NCBI GenBank assembly: GCA_964354375.1
Contig: CAYGZQ010000008.1
Coordinates: 1-23,148, forward strand
Origin: CAYGZQ01 sp964354375 [NCBI: uncultured Planctomycetota bacterium]
GTDB taxonomy: Bacteria > JAJVIF01 > JAPKYR01
DNA length: 23,148 bases
Direction: 5' to 3'
Below, piece after piece: positions 1-7,275 of the stretch (position 1 is its first letter; each line of letters opens with the position of its first letter). The notes beneath the pieces were generated by a model. That model did no database searches and was not told where the DNA came from. It worked only from the letters and a program-made list of their open reading frames with translations. The translations under genes and the position numbers were made by a program.

Positions 1-1
1 A

Positions 2-496
2 ATCGACATAAGGACGAATCGCGACCGCGCGGCGCTCGCGAAAGTGTGCAAGGACCGGGAGCTCGAAATAGAGGAGGGCGCCCCGATTCGACGGCTGATC
101 GACGTGATTTTCGACGCGCTTGTGCAGCCGAACCTGATCCAGCCGACGTTCGTGATGAACTACCCGGTCGAGGTGAGCCCGCTTGCGAAGCCGCATCCGG
201 ACATCCCCGGGTTCGTGCAGCGTTTCGAACTGTACGTCGCGGGACACGAGCTCGCGAACGCCTTCACCGAGCTGAACGATCCGGTCGACCAGCGGATGAG
301 ATTCCAGCAGCAGGCGTCGCTAAGGGCGGCGGGCGACGATGAGGCGCATCCGGCGGACGAGGATTTCCTCTACGCGCTCGAGCATGGGATGCCCCCCGCG
401 GGCGGGGTCGGTCTCGGCGTGGACAGACTCGTGATGCTCGTCACCGGCGCAAACTCGATCAGAGACGTGATCCTTTTCCCAATGATGAGGCAATAA
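2..496 (+). CDS. lysS: Lysyl-tRNA synthetase, class II, C-terminal part (5' end outside window)
   Basis: The reading frame is open from the first bases of the window to TAA at 494-496, so this is the last 164 residues of a longer gene. The internal GTG at 44 is not the true start. The enzyme charges tRNA-Lys with lysine in the cytoplasm. Seen in the sequence: the class II LysRS core around [26 protein letters not shown], and motif 3 as [12 protein letters not shown] followed by the near-invariant [13 protein letters not shown]. The protein ends six residues after that last block, as bacterial LysS usually does. The anticodon-binding domain and motif 1 lie upstream and cannot be checked. Identification is very secure because the [10 protein letters not shown] ending is specific to this family. 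A hairpin terminator follows within 10 bases. Confidence 0.96.
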   Translation: MDIRTNRDRAALAKVCKDRELEIEEGAPIRRLIDVIFDALVQPNLIQPTFVMNYPVEVSPLAKPHPDIPGFVQRFELYVAGHELANAFTELNDPVDQRMRFQQQASLRAAGDDEAHPADEDFLYALEHGMPPAGGVGLGVDRLVMLVTGANSIRDVILFPMMRQ

Positions 497-502
497 AAAA
501 AG

Positions 503-523
503 CCCGGCCATCCACTGGCCGGG
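503..523. terminator. Hairpin terminator between convergent genes
   Basis: CCCGGCCA (503-510) and TGGCCGGG (516-523) form a perfect 8-bp stem with a 5-base loop. An A run (495-501) lies on the left, so on the minus strand the hairpin is followed by a run of T. It is therefore a strong intrinsic terminator for the minus-strand gene ending at 571. It is weaker for lysS, which has only ATCGTTT after the stem. Confidence 0.8.
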
Positions 524-570
524 ATCGTTTGTGGCGTGTTGATTTCGACTTCCCCCCCCGTGACCTCGGA

Positions 571-1392
571 TCAGTGAGCTTCCAGCCACAGGTCCATGGC
601 TTCGACCGACTTGGGCGACAGCAGGAACATCGTGATTCCCATCCTTGCTCGACCCTCGGCCAGGTCGCCCATGTGATCCGTCACGCGCTGCCTGAGCTGC
701 TCTCGCTCCTCGTCGCTCAGGCCCTGGAGCCATCGCATGGCGCCGTCATTCTGCTCGAATCGATCGCGGAACCGCTGGACGTTCTCTTCCCGTGGACCGG
801 CCTTGTCGACAATCATCTGCTGCTGCTCGTCCGTCAGAACTGCGGTCACCTTCTCCATGACACCCCGGAGCTGGTCGCGGATTTCGCCCGGCTCGTGCTG
901 CTCCCGCGCATCGTCCAGGATTCCCTTGATGGCGTCGCGATCAACTTCCTTGCCCGCCAGCGCATCGTTCAACTGCCCCTTCATCGCATCTCGTACCTGG
1001 TCCCTTATATCGCCGAACTGAGAGTCGACGATTCCCTGCGCTTCGGCGGCCGCGTCCCTCATTACCTTGACCTGGTCCTTGTCCAGGCCGAGCTTGTTGA
1101 TGCCCTCGATGATTCTGATCTGGGCCGCAAGGTCGCGGATCTCAGGGTCCTGCATCATGAACTGCATTCCCACGAGCGCCCCGGGACCGCGCTCCATACC
1201 CCCTCCCTGCATACCCATGCGACCCTGTCCCCAGGGACCCATGCCGCCGCCTTGTCCCTGCCCGTGCCTGCTGCCCCAGCCGGGCCCGCCTCCCTGCGCG
1301 AAAATCGCGCCCCCCACCAGCAGAATTACGATGACCGCAACTGCCGCGATTATCCCCCACCTCGTAATGTTCTTTGTCCTGGCGTTGTTCAC
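571..1392 (-). CDS. Spy/CpxP-like (LTxxQ) periplasmic or membrane-anchored protein
   Basis: 273 residues from GTG at 1392, with a clear ribosome binding site (AAGGAG, 8 bases before the start). Residues about 12-32 form a hydrophobic segment, either an uncleaved anchor or a signal peptide ending near FAQ. Residues about 33-72 are rich in Gly, Met, Gln, Trp and Arg with few acidic residues. The rest is highly charged and predicted helical. LTDEQQQMI fits the LTxxQ signature of the Spy/CpxP/ZraP group, which are helical envelope chaperones or metal-stress proteins. The family call rests on this motif, the export signal and the composition, so it is moderate. At 273 residues it is longer than Spy (about 160), and only one LTxxQ-type motif is obvious. 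Chaperone activity is inference. Confidence 0.6.
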   Translation of the reverse strand: MNNARTKNITRWGIIAAVAVIVILLVGGAIFAQGGGPGWGSRHGQGQGGGMGPWGQGRMGMQGGGMERGPGALVGMQFMMQDPEIRDLAAQIRIIEGINKLGLDKDQVKVMRDAAAEAQGIVDSQFGDIRDQVRDAMKGQLNDALAGKEVDRDAIKGILDDAREQHEPGEIRDQLRGVMEKVTAVLTDEQQQMIVDKAGPREENVQRFRDRFEQNDGAMRWLQGLSDEEREQLRQRVTDHMGDLAEGRARMGITMFLLSPKSVEAMDLWLEAH

Positions 1393-1700
1393 CGTCTTAT
1401 TCTCCTTTGTCGTCTGTCATCTCCGAAAGGACTTCCGAATCCCGAAGAAGGTTCATTCGGTTCCGTGTCGCAATGTTTGACGGTTTCGAGGGAAAAAAGT
1501 TCCCGTTGGAGAAGATTCACTGCCGGCACTCTGGACCACAGGGAGGGGTATTAAACGCTCCTTTCCGATGTTATACTGCCAGGCGGCAGATGACCGCCGC
1601 ACCTGGAAAACCTCCCGGAGACTCAACCACCCGCGATCCCTCAAGCCCCGGGGAGCCGCGCACTTCCCAGCGCATTGTGTCCAACCCAAAACCGTCGATC
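1393..1700. other. Divergent intergenic region, no gene seen
   Basis: This 308-base gap lies between the minus-strand LTxxQ gene and the plus-strand membrane gene and should hold promoters for both. A possible plus-strand -10 box, TATACT, lies at 1572-1577, with a TTAAAC 15 bases upstream (short spacing). A small hairpin, CTGCC-AGGC-GGCAG, follows at once. The frame of the downstream gene stays open back to 1374, but the extra residues are low-complexity Pro/Ser/Thr-rich with no family look, so I treat them as non-coding. Confidence 0.35.
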
Positions 1701-2072
1701 ATGAGAAGCATCCTGTTCGGGATCATGCTTGTCGTTTGGTGGATTCTCACGATCGAAATCCCGGGCTGGAATCTGTTCAGAATCGTCACGGCCCGAGGCA
1801 TCGAGCGGCAGTACGCTCCCCTGACCGCGTGGACGTACGGTGTGACGCAACTATGGATGGAGCACCGTGTTGCCGCCATCGTGATCATCCTTCTTGCGGT
1901 CATCGTTCATTACTGGCTGTGGTATCGAAGGACGCGGTACGACGTTTTCGGGAAATGGGTTTTCAAAGCGGCCTTCCTCGTGCTTTACATCATCCTGTAC
2001 ACATTCTTTCTGGTGATCCTCATCGGGATGGAAATCCCGATCCGAACCATGCCGCCCCTTGGCGGACCCTAG
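1701..2072 (+). CDS. Small integral membrane protein, family unknown
   Basis: 123 residues from ATG at 1701. Three hydrophobic segments are visible: about residues 3-22, 57-76 and 88-110, the last two separated by a basic loop containing YRRTRYDVFGKW. The end is short and polar (IRTMPPLGGP). There is no good Shine-Dalgarno before this ATG. GTG at 1677 in the same frame would add eight residues. Nine bases separate its stop from nusB, so the two are probably cotranscribed. I do not recognise the family, and nothing beyond membrane location can be claimed. Confidence 0.6.
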   Translation: MRSILFGIMLVVWWILTIEIPGWNLFRIVTARGIERQYAPLTAWTYGVTQLWMEHRVAAIVIILLAVIVHYWLWYRRTRYDVFGKWVFKAAFLVLYIILYTFFLVILIGMEIPIRTMPPLGGP

Positions 2073-2081
2073 GTTGAACCT

Positions 2082-2591
2082 GTGACGTCCCGACGAAAAT
2101 CCAGAGAGCTCGCGCTCAGCTGCATGTACGAGATCGAGGTCGGCAAACACGATCCCGAAGTCGTGCTGGAACGCACGATCGAGTCGCAGGATGTGCAGGG
2201 CGCGGCGCAGACATTCCTGAGGAGTTCGGTGCGCCTCGCCTGGGGTCGCCGAGCAATGATTGACGAGATAATCGGGGATCTCGCCGTGGGATGGAGACTG
2301 GAGAGGATAGCCAAGGTCGACCTGGCCATCCTAAGGCTTGCCATCGTCGAGCTGCTCATCGGGCTTGAAGATGAGCGCCCGCCGGATCCGGTCGTCATAA
2401 ACGAGGCGGTCGTGCTCGCCAAGAAATTCTCAACCGAGGACAGCAGCAAGTTTGTGAACGGTATCCTGGCGACCGTGGTCAGGAACAAGGAGCAATACCA
2501 ATCGGCGCTCGGGGTCGAGCGCAAAGACACCGGGACCAAGGGAAACGACGGAGGTCCCGACGATCAGTCGTCGTCCTCTTCGTCCTCCTGA
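2082..2591 (+). CDS. nusB: Transcription antitermination factor NusB
   Basis: 169 residues from GTG at 2082. NusB binds boxA RNA with S10 (NusE) and acts in processive antitermination of rRNA operons. The protein has the full NusB pattern: a basic start (SRRKSRELALSCMYEIE), a central helical part with KVDLAILRLAIVELL (about residues 79-93), then the family hallmark PDPVVINEAVVLAKKFSTED and SSKFVNGILATV. The core ends near residue 145. A tail of about 25 residues follows, closing with seven serines just before the stop. That tail is antisense to the acidic C-terminus of the thioredoxin gene on the other strand (28-bp overlap). The Shine-Dalgarno is weak: AGG at 2071-2073, within an 11-base palindrome, AGGTTGAACCT, that spans the upstream stop. 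Confidence 0.95.
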   Translation: MTSRRKSRELALSCMYEIEVGKHDPEVVLERTIESQDVQGAAQTFLRSSVRLAWGRRAMIDEIIGDLAVGWRLERIAKVDLAILRLAIVELLIGLEDERPPDPVVINEAVVLAKKFSTEDSSKFVNGILATVVRNKEQYQSALGVERKDTGTKGNDGGPDDQSSSSSSS

Positions 2592-3193
2592 TCGTTGTCG
2601 TCGTCGCCTTCCTCGTCGTCATCCGTGGCTTCGTCCTCCAGCCCAAGGACAGTTTCGAGTTCCTCTATGACTGTTTCGCTGTAGCCCACGTAGACCGCAG
2701 CGACTTTCCCCTCAGTGTCTACGACGACCACTGTCGGAATGCCTTCCACGTAGTAGTTGGTGGCGATGTCGCTCTCGCGATTGTGGATGATGCGAAACAC
2801 AAGCTCATTATCCCGGATGAATTTGTTCAATTCATCGGTCGTTGCATCCGGCATCCACGTTCCGATCCCGACGACCTCAACCTCTTCGCCGTATTCCTTC
2901 GCGAACTCGTTCAGCAAAGGCAGTTCCATTCGGCACGGACCGCACCACGTGGCCCAGAAATCGATCACCACAGGCTTCTCCCCCGCCATCTCCGACAGCG
3001 TGAACTCCTCGCCGTTCAGATCCACGCCCGTGAAATCGGGAGGGACATCTCCCACATTGAGGGTCTTTTTCTGGTCCTTCTCTGTCTTCTCCTCGACGGT
3101 TGTCGCTCTCGACTGAGGAGTAATAACTACTCCGATCAGAACAGTCAGCGCTACGATCCCGGCAATCCCAGCCATGAATGAAATCCGACGCAT
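2564..3193 (-). CDS. TlpA/ResA-type membrane-anchored thioredoxin with acidic tail
   Basis: 209 residues from ATG at 3193, chosen because AGGAGG sits 5 bases upstream. The open frame reaches 3340, but those residues look non-coding. Residues about 4-25 are a signal or anchor, so the domain is extracytoplasmic. The thioredoxin fold has VVIDFWATWCGPCRMELP with the redox pair Cys84 and Cys87, and the cis-proline loop GIPTVVVVD. TlpA/ResA proteins reduce disulfides in the envelope, often for cytochrome c maturation or oxidative defence. No cytochrome genes are nearby, so the target is unknown. About 26 C-terminal residues are almost all Asp and Glu, which is unusual for the family. Its end overlaps the end of nusB. 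Confidence 0.9.
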   Translation of the reverse strand: MRRISFMAGIAGIVALTVLIGVVITPQSRATTVEEKTEKDQKKTLNVGDVPPDFTGVDLNGEEFTLSEMAGEKPVVIDFWATWCGPCRMELPLLNEFAKEYGEEVEVVGIGTWMPDATTDELNKFIRDNELVFRIIHNRESDIATNYYVEGIPTVVVVDTEGKVAAVYVGYSETVIEELETVLGLEDEATDDDEEGDDDNDQEDEEDDD

Positions 3194-3279
3194 TGCGTCC
3201 TCCTTGAGGGGCTTCGCATCCTGGCGTGCCCCGGTTGTCTGTCTGAGAACCAACCGAAGATTGTATTGGGAATCGGTCC

Positions 3280-3329
3280 GACAGGCAAATCGGAAAGAGG
3301 TGATTTTTCCGTCTTTCGGTGGGCCTGTC
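3280..3329. other. Long imperfect stem-loop between two minus-strand genes
   Basis: GACAGGC (3280-3286) pairs with GCCTGTC (3323-3329). Inside that, CGGAAAGA (3291-3298) pairs with TCTTTCGG (3312-3319) with one mismatch. The structure starts 8 bases after the stop of the gene ending at 3337 and lies upstream of the thioredoxin gene. No U-run follows on either strand, so it is not a standard intrinsic terminator. It could be a processing or attenuation structure. Confidence 0.4.
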
Positions 3330-3336
3330 TCCGTGT

Positions 3337-3810
3337 TCACTTGTCGAATGGATTGACCTTGGCCTCGATCCAGAGGGAGATGCGGCGGTAATCGTCCACA
3401 AGACCCCTGTTCCCGTCCTCGGCGGCCAGGGCAATCATCTCATTCACGTGAGCCTGGGCCTTGTCCCACGCGTCGGCGACAATCAGCTCGGCAAGGTTAG
3501 GGTCCGAGAATCCCTGCGACGGCCTCGGCAACACTTGTCTTGACTTCAGGGGCATGTTGTCCAGGCGACGCTCGTCGACCAGTCTCTTTCGAGCCACATT
3601 TGTCGTGCACGCATCGCCGGATACGCTGATCGCGCTTGCAGTCCGGGCGATCTGGAAAATGATCCAGCCTACGGGACCCGTCAATAAGTACAGCACCGTC
3701 CAGCCCACGGGATTCATCCCGTGCTCCGACGCGCTTCCGAAAACCGAATATGCTATGAACAGATGAATGGTCACGGCGATAGCTGTGAGAAGTATAGCGA
3801 CTGATGTCAT
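3337..3810 (-). CDS. Two-TM membrane protein with hydrophilic C-terminal domain, family unknown
   Basis: 157 residues from ATG at 3810. GGAGGG lies 11 bases before the start, slightly distant. Two hydrophobic segments (about residues 3-25 and 34-56) are followed by a polar domain of about 95 residues. In it, the stretch LAELIVADAWDKAQAHVNEMIALAAEDGNRGLVDDYRRI looks helical and TPR-like (given here only as a feature of residues about 107-145). Downstream in the same direction is the TlpA-type gene after a 143-base gap. I do not recognise a family. A helical protein-interaction domain is possible but not shown. Confidence 0.6.
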   Translation of the reverse strand: MTSVAILLTAIAVTIHLFIAYSVFGSASEHGMNPVGWTVLYLLTGPVGWIIFQIARTASAISVSGDACTTNVARKRLVDERRLDNMPLKSRQVLPRPSQGFSDPNLAELIVADAWDKAQAHVNEMIALAAEDGNRGLVDDYRRISLWIEAKVNPFDK

Positions 3811-3899
3811 CGGTGCGGTTGCCCTCCGCTTATCCGACTCGCGCTCGGATTCCAGGTTGCACGCCAGTCAATGCCAAAGGGCGCTCGACTGAAACAGCT

Positions 3900-4454
3900 T
3901 CACTGCGCCCTCCGAAGATACGGCGCGAGCTCGAGCCCCTCGTCCGAGAATATGCTGAACTCGAACTTCTCCACGACCCACTTGCCGTTCTCGTCACGCA
4001 TGTGCGCGGTGCCTTCGACGCGCCCGTTGTGAGTCTCGCCCAGTATCGCACCGGAAGAGAAATCCCTTATCCCCAGCTCGAGCCTGAAATGCACCACTGA
4101 GTAGCCGGTGTCCATCTCCTCCGTGCTGAGCGACAGGTACTTCCACCGGGATATGTGGGTCCTGACGTAGGTCTCGATCGAAGCGCGGAGTATCTCTCTC
4201 CTGGGCTCCGGGAAGTAGTCGCCGATCAGGTATTGCTGGCCGTTCGTATCCCGGACGGATGTCTTCGCCGCCATTCTGTAGAAGTCCTTCCCGGCGGTAT
4301 AAGCTTCGGCGTCGTCGTATTTGCCGTTGCGGAATTCCTGGAAGAATTCCTTCAGCGCCCTTTCCTGCGGGGTGGGGCGCGAGACGAACCAGTACACGCC
4401 CACGCTCGCCAGCGCCGCAAGGAGGGCCACGAAAGCTATTGTTCTGAATGTCAT
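3900..4454 (-). CDS. Membrane-anchored small protein, possibly NTF2/SnoaL-like fold
   Basis: 184 residues from ATG at 4454, chosen because AAAGGGGG lies about 9 bases upstream. The frame is open for 11 more codons. Residues about 4-24 are a signal or anchor segment. The outside part begins with ERALKEFFQEFRNGKYDDAEAY, followed by alternating strands ending in KWVVEKFEFSIF. One helix with a short turn, then a curved sheet ending in a 'W-V-V-x-K-F' strand, is what NTF2-like envelope proteins look like. That fold call is inference from pattern only. It sits mid-run among the minus-strand membrane genes, with a 74-base gap upstream and 89 downstream. Confidence 0.6.
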   Translation of the reverse strand: MTFRTIAFVALLAALASVGVYWFVSRPTPQERALKEFFQEFRNGKYDDAEAYTAGKDFYRMAAKTSVRDTNGQQYLIGDYFPEPRREILRASIETYVRTHISRWKYLSLSTEEMDTGYSVVHFRLELGIRDFSSGAILGETHNGRVEGTAHMRDENGKWVVEKFEFSIFSDEGLELAPYLRRAQ

Positions 4455-4528
4455 CGACTGTGACCCCCTTTCATAGAGTCTCTTCAACAGATAAGAGTCC
4501 GGGCACCCGGCACGCGTTCAGCCCAAAC

Positions 4529-4795
4529 CTACCATCTGCCCCGTATCAGCCTGAACAGAAGGACGAACAGCACAGCCCCCACTATCGCCCACCCGATAGA
4601 GATATCGAGAAAATACAGCGGATCGTACAGATGAAAGCGTTTGGCCGCGATGTCGCCCGCAACCACTCCTATGAAGCCGAGAATGAGCGTTGTGAGTGTC
4701 CGTCTCTTGTGATAGCCGGTGATGACCTGAGCGACCGTTCCGATCGCGAACGCGATCAGAATGTAGTACACGAGCAACAGAAGGCGGTGCGACAT
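4529..4795 (-). CDS. GlsB/YeaQ/YmgE-type small membrane protein
   Basis: 88 residues from ATG at 4795 with a modest GGGTGG site upstream. Three hydrophobic segments (about residues 5-23, 31-48 and 64-82). The pattern LILGFIGVVAGDIAAKRF and FLDISIGWAIVGAVLFVLLFRLIRGR matches the layout of the 'transglycosylase-associated' GlsB/YeaQ/YmgE family: a glycine-rich middle helix, a short polar loop, a last helix and a basic end. The name is historical and the function is mostly unknown, often stress-linked. It follows the phosphatase gene by 34 bases and is probably cotranscribed. The longer polar loop (HLYDPLYFLD) is slightly atypical. Confidence 0.6.
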   Translation of the reverse strand: MSHRLLLLVYYILIAFAIGTVAQVITGYHKRRTLTTLILGFIGVVAGDIAAKRFHLYDPLYFLDISIGWAIVGAVLFVLLFRLIRGRW

Positions 4796-4829
4796 AAGAG
4801 TCCACCCTCAAAATACCACATTCGGGAGT

Positions 4830-6923
4830 CTAGTACTTCTTGAAAAGGGGAGCCTGGGTTTTTTCGCCGGAGGGCTCGATCACAAGCGCCGACGCCGTGG
4901 AATCTTTCGAGTCGCGGTAGCCGAGCGGCGGTCCGAGCACCTCGACCACCATTATCGCGATGTCGTCCACCGGAGCCGCTCCTCGCTGGAACTCCGCAAC
5001 ATCGTTAAGCAGCGCGTTGATGAGCGAGCCGTCTCCCTTCAGGCAGTTCTTTTCCACGGAATTGGAGAAGGCTTGCCTTCCGTACCGCGCACCCTCCGGG
5101 TTCGTCGCATCGGTAACGCCGTCGGTAAAAAACACTATCCTGTCGTTCGGCTCGAGCTGGATTCTCTCGATCGAGTATCTCGTGTTCGAGAACATCCCGA
5201 GCGGCAGACCGTCCCCGTCAAGCTGCGACAGGAACCTCTGGTCCGCATGCCACCACAGCGGCTTCTCGCTCCCCGCTATGGAGAAGCTCATTCTCAGGCT
5301 GCGCAGGTCCAGCACTGCGTAGAAGCTCGTCGAGTACTGGAAGAAATCCTCGATGGATGTTTCGCTCTCGAAGAGGCTCTGGTTCAGCAGGGTGAGCATC
5401 TCGTTCGGACGTCTGACCTTGTGAGCCAGGACCCTCAGGGAGTTGATAATCGCCATCATCGTGAGGCTCGCGGGCACTCCTTTGCCGCTCACGTCTCCCA
5501 TGGCGATCCCCACCCGGTCGCTCCCGAGCTCGATGATGTCGAAATAATCCCCGGACAGTTGCCGCGCCGGTGTGATGCAGCCCTCTATGCGGACATTCTC
5601 CGCCTCGTACGAGCTCGGCAGCACGTTTCGCTGGATTCTTTCCGCGTGACGTATCTCGTCGTCCTTGCGCTCGTTCTGCACCATGATCTCGTGATGTATG
5701 CGCGCGTTGCGGATTGCTATCGCGATCTCTCCCGACAGGTAGTCGAGCGTCTCCGTGTGAGTGGCGCTGAACATCCTGGGCTGGTCCCCGAAGAAGAAAA
5801 GAAGCCCCTCCACCTGGTCCTCCCGAAGGATCGGGAACGCAAGGAAGCTCTTCAGACCGTATTTCTCGATCAGAGCAGGGCTGAACCAGTCGCCGATGTT
5901 GTCCACCCTGAATTCTTCGATGAAAAGACTCGTCCCCCTCTCGCGCACATGGTCCACGATCGACTGGAACGACTCCGATGCGAAGAACCTCTTCCAGCGC
6001 TCGGAGCTCGGACGGATAAGCTCGCAGAAATCGGCCCGATCCGGGTTCCGGTCGAATAGCCGGATGGCCGCCGCCTGCGCCCCGCACACCATCATCCCGT
6101 TGACCAGAATGATGTCCAGTATCTCCTCCGGATTGAGCCCCGCTGCATTGATCGCCTTCGATATCTGCGTGATCTTCTGCAGCCGATCAACGTTGAGGTC
6201 CAGCTTCGATTTCGCCAGGTTCAGATCCAGGCTCCGCTGCACCAGCACCCAGCATACCAGCAGGAACAGAAGCGGCGGGACGAGCGAAAGTCCGCCGGTC
6301 TTGCTGTAAATGATGAATATGAAAAAGCTTATCGGCGTGAAGAAAAGAGTGCTGATGAGGTCCCACTGGCTCAGCTTCATGAGCGTGGGCTGCGGGATGA
6401 CCTTCCCTTCCCCGATCATCGCAGGAACCAGGAGACTTATGTTCACCGCTGTGTGAACGACAGCCGCGGCAACAAGCGGCAGGAACATCCCCACGTTGGG
6501 CGTGAATCCCTCGATCCCGTGCCACGCCCCGATCCCTCCCAGGAGCAGGTAGACCGATCCGGCGAGGTACGTGGTCATGAACTGGACCGCCGCATTCACC
6601 ATGATCGCGTAGTACCGTTTCTTCCTGAAGAGACCGTCACCCAGGGTGACGCCTGCCGTGGCGACCAGACCTCCCGTGAAGGGTCCCAGCACGAGCACCG
6701 CCAGGAAATTCACGCTGTAGGCCTGGCTGATCCGGGCGAACGGGAATTCCACCTTGATGTGGTACGCGAACGCGCTCGCTACGATGAGAATTACCAGGCT
6801 CAGCCACAGATCGGCCTGGGTGTCGAGGAACAAATACGCCGAGAAAACGATGAGCGTGAAGCCCAGGGCCAGTTCGATCCATGTCACAAGCCTGCAGAAT
6901 CTTTGAAAGCTCGTACTCGGCAT
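4830..6923 (-). CDS. Membrane-bound GAF-PP2C (SpoIIE/RsbU-type) serine phosphatase
   Basis: 697 residues from ATG at 6923. Layout: an integral membrane sensor region (about 1-230, seven or eight hydrophobic segments), a helical linker, a GAF domain (about 250-410), a coiled linker (about 412-440, NERKDDEIRHAERIQRNVLP, typical just before this phosphatase type) and a PP2C domain (about 441-662). Metal-ligand motifs are intact: SGDYFD (Asp459, Asp462), GDVSGKG (Asp477), FFTDGVTDA (Asp601) and VDDIAI (Asp653, Asp654). The family usually dephosphorylates an anti-anti-sigma (STAS) protein in partner-switching control of stress or envelope genes. No STAS or anti-sigma kinase gene is in the window, so partners must be elsewhere. 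The membrane part should sense an envelope or ligand signal. It heads the minus-strand run that continues to 2564. Confidence 0.92.
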   Translation of the reverse strand: MPSTSFQRFCRLVTWIELALGFTLIVFSAYLFLDTQADLWLSLVILIVASAFAYHIKVEFPFARISQAYSVNFLAVLVLGPFTGGLVATAGVTLGDGLFRKKRYYAIMVNAAVQFMTTYLAGSVYLLLGGIGAWHGIEGFTPNVGMFLPLVAAAVVHTAVNISLLVPAMIGEGKVIPQPTLMKLSQWDLISTLFFTPISFFIFIIYSKTGGLSLVPPLLFLLVCWVLVQRSLDLNLAKSKLDLNVDRLQKITQISKAINAAGLNPEEILDIILVNGMMVCGAQAAAIRLFDRNPDRADFCELIRPSSERWKRFFASESFQSIVDHVRERGTSLFIEEFRVDNIGDWFSPALIEKYGLKSFLAFPILREDQVEGLLFFFGDQPRMFSATHTETLDYLSGEIAIAIRNARIHHEIMVQNERKDDEIRHAERIQRNVLPSSYEAENVRIEGCITPARQLSGDYFDIIELGSDRVGIAMGDVSGKGVPASLTMMAIINSLRVLAHKVRRPNEMLTLLNQSLFESETSIEDFFQYSTSFYAVLDLRSLRMSFSIAGSEKPLWWHADQRFLSQLDGDGLPLGMFSNTRYSIERIQLEPNDRIVFFTDGVTDATNPEGARYGRQAFSNSVEKNCLKGDGSLINALLNDVAEFQRGAAPVDDIAIMVVEVLGPPLGYRDSKDSTASALVIEPSGEKTQAPLFKKY

Positions 6924-7275
6924 TGAAATCCCAATCCCGGCTCGGGACCTTTATGCTGCTACTTTCAATATAATCTCCCGGAGCGGGGCGCGGAAGTGTC
7001 CCATATACCTGAATCGGACTTAATTAGAATCACTCCATCTTCCGGGTCCGCCGCCTTTCCAGGCGGCATCCTTTTTTATCAATTAGAGCCGACTGGAAAG
7101 TCGGCGCACCCGGCAAGAGCATTCCCCCCGGCTCTGTTCCCGTTTACCGGATCTCTTGACAATCGAAAGTCCCGGGGTCATCTCTGCTTTCTTTGCCTTC
7201 ACGAATATATCGCCGGCTTATCGGATATAATATACAGGGGCTGAGAAACGATAACGAAAAGCCTGGGTGATGAAC
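6924..7275. other. Divergent intergenic region with repeat and candidate -10 box
   Basis: About 350 bases between the phosphatase gene (minus) and a lipoprotein gene (plus), with no convincing coding region. It holds a small hairpin in the phosphatase leader (TCCCG-GCT-CGGGA, 6935-6947), the paired-hairpin repeat at 7042-7113, an isolated TTGACA at 7156-7161 without a good -10 at proper spacing, and a perfect TATAAT at 7226-7231. That TATAAT lies 44 bases before the lipoprotein start and may be its -10 box, but I see no good -35. Confidence 0.4.
7042..7113. repeat. REP-like paired-hairpin element, copy 1
   Basis: Hairpin A is GCCGCCT-TTCC-AGGCGGC (7050-7067). After exactly 20 bases comes hairpin B, GCCGACT-GGAA-AGTCGGC (7088-7105). 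An outer stem, CCGGGT (7042-7047) with ACCCGG (7108-7113), encloses both. B is the reverse complement of A except for two positions that change together (C-G to A-T), so each hairpin stays perfect. The copy at 17795-17866 has the same loops, orientation and 20-base spacing. T6 after hairpin A could also make it act as a terminator on the plus strand. Confidence 0.7.

Noticed and set aside
529-1554. Long plus-strand open frame antisense to the LTxxQ gene
   Set aside because: The minus-strand gene has a ribosome site, a signal segment and a family motif. The plus frame is its shadow and has no domain pattern.
5073-6059. 328-codon plus-strand open frame within the phosphatase gene
   Set aside because: It is antisense to the GAF-PP2C coding region, whose motifs are intact. 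Arg/Leu/Val-rich shadow composition.
7050-7076. Plain rho-independent terminator reading (hairpin then T6)
   Set aside because: No plus-strand gene ends upstream, and the hairpin is one half of a paired repeat seen again at 17795. Terminator activity may be secondary.
7156-7161. TTGACA as a -35 box of the lipoprotein gene
   Set aside because: No acceptable -10 at 16-18 bases. The perfect TATAAT at 7226 is too far away to pair with it.
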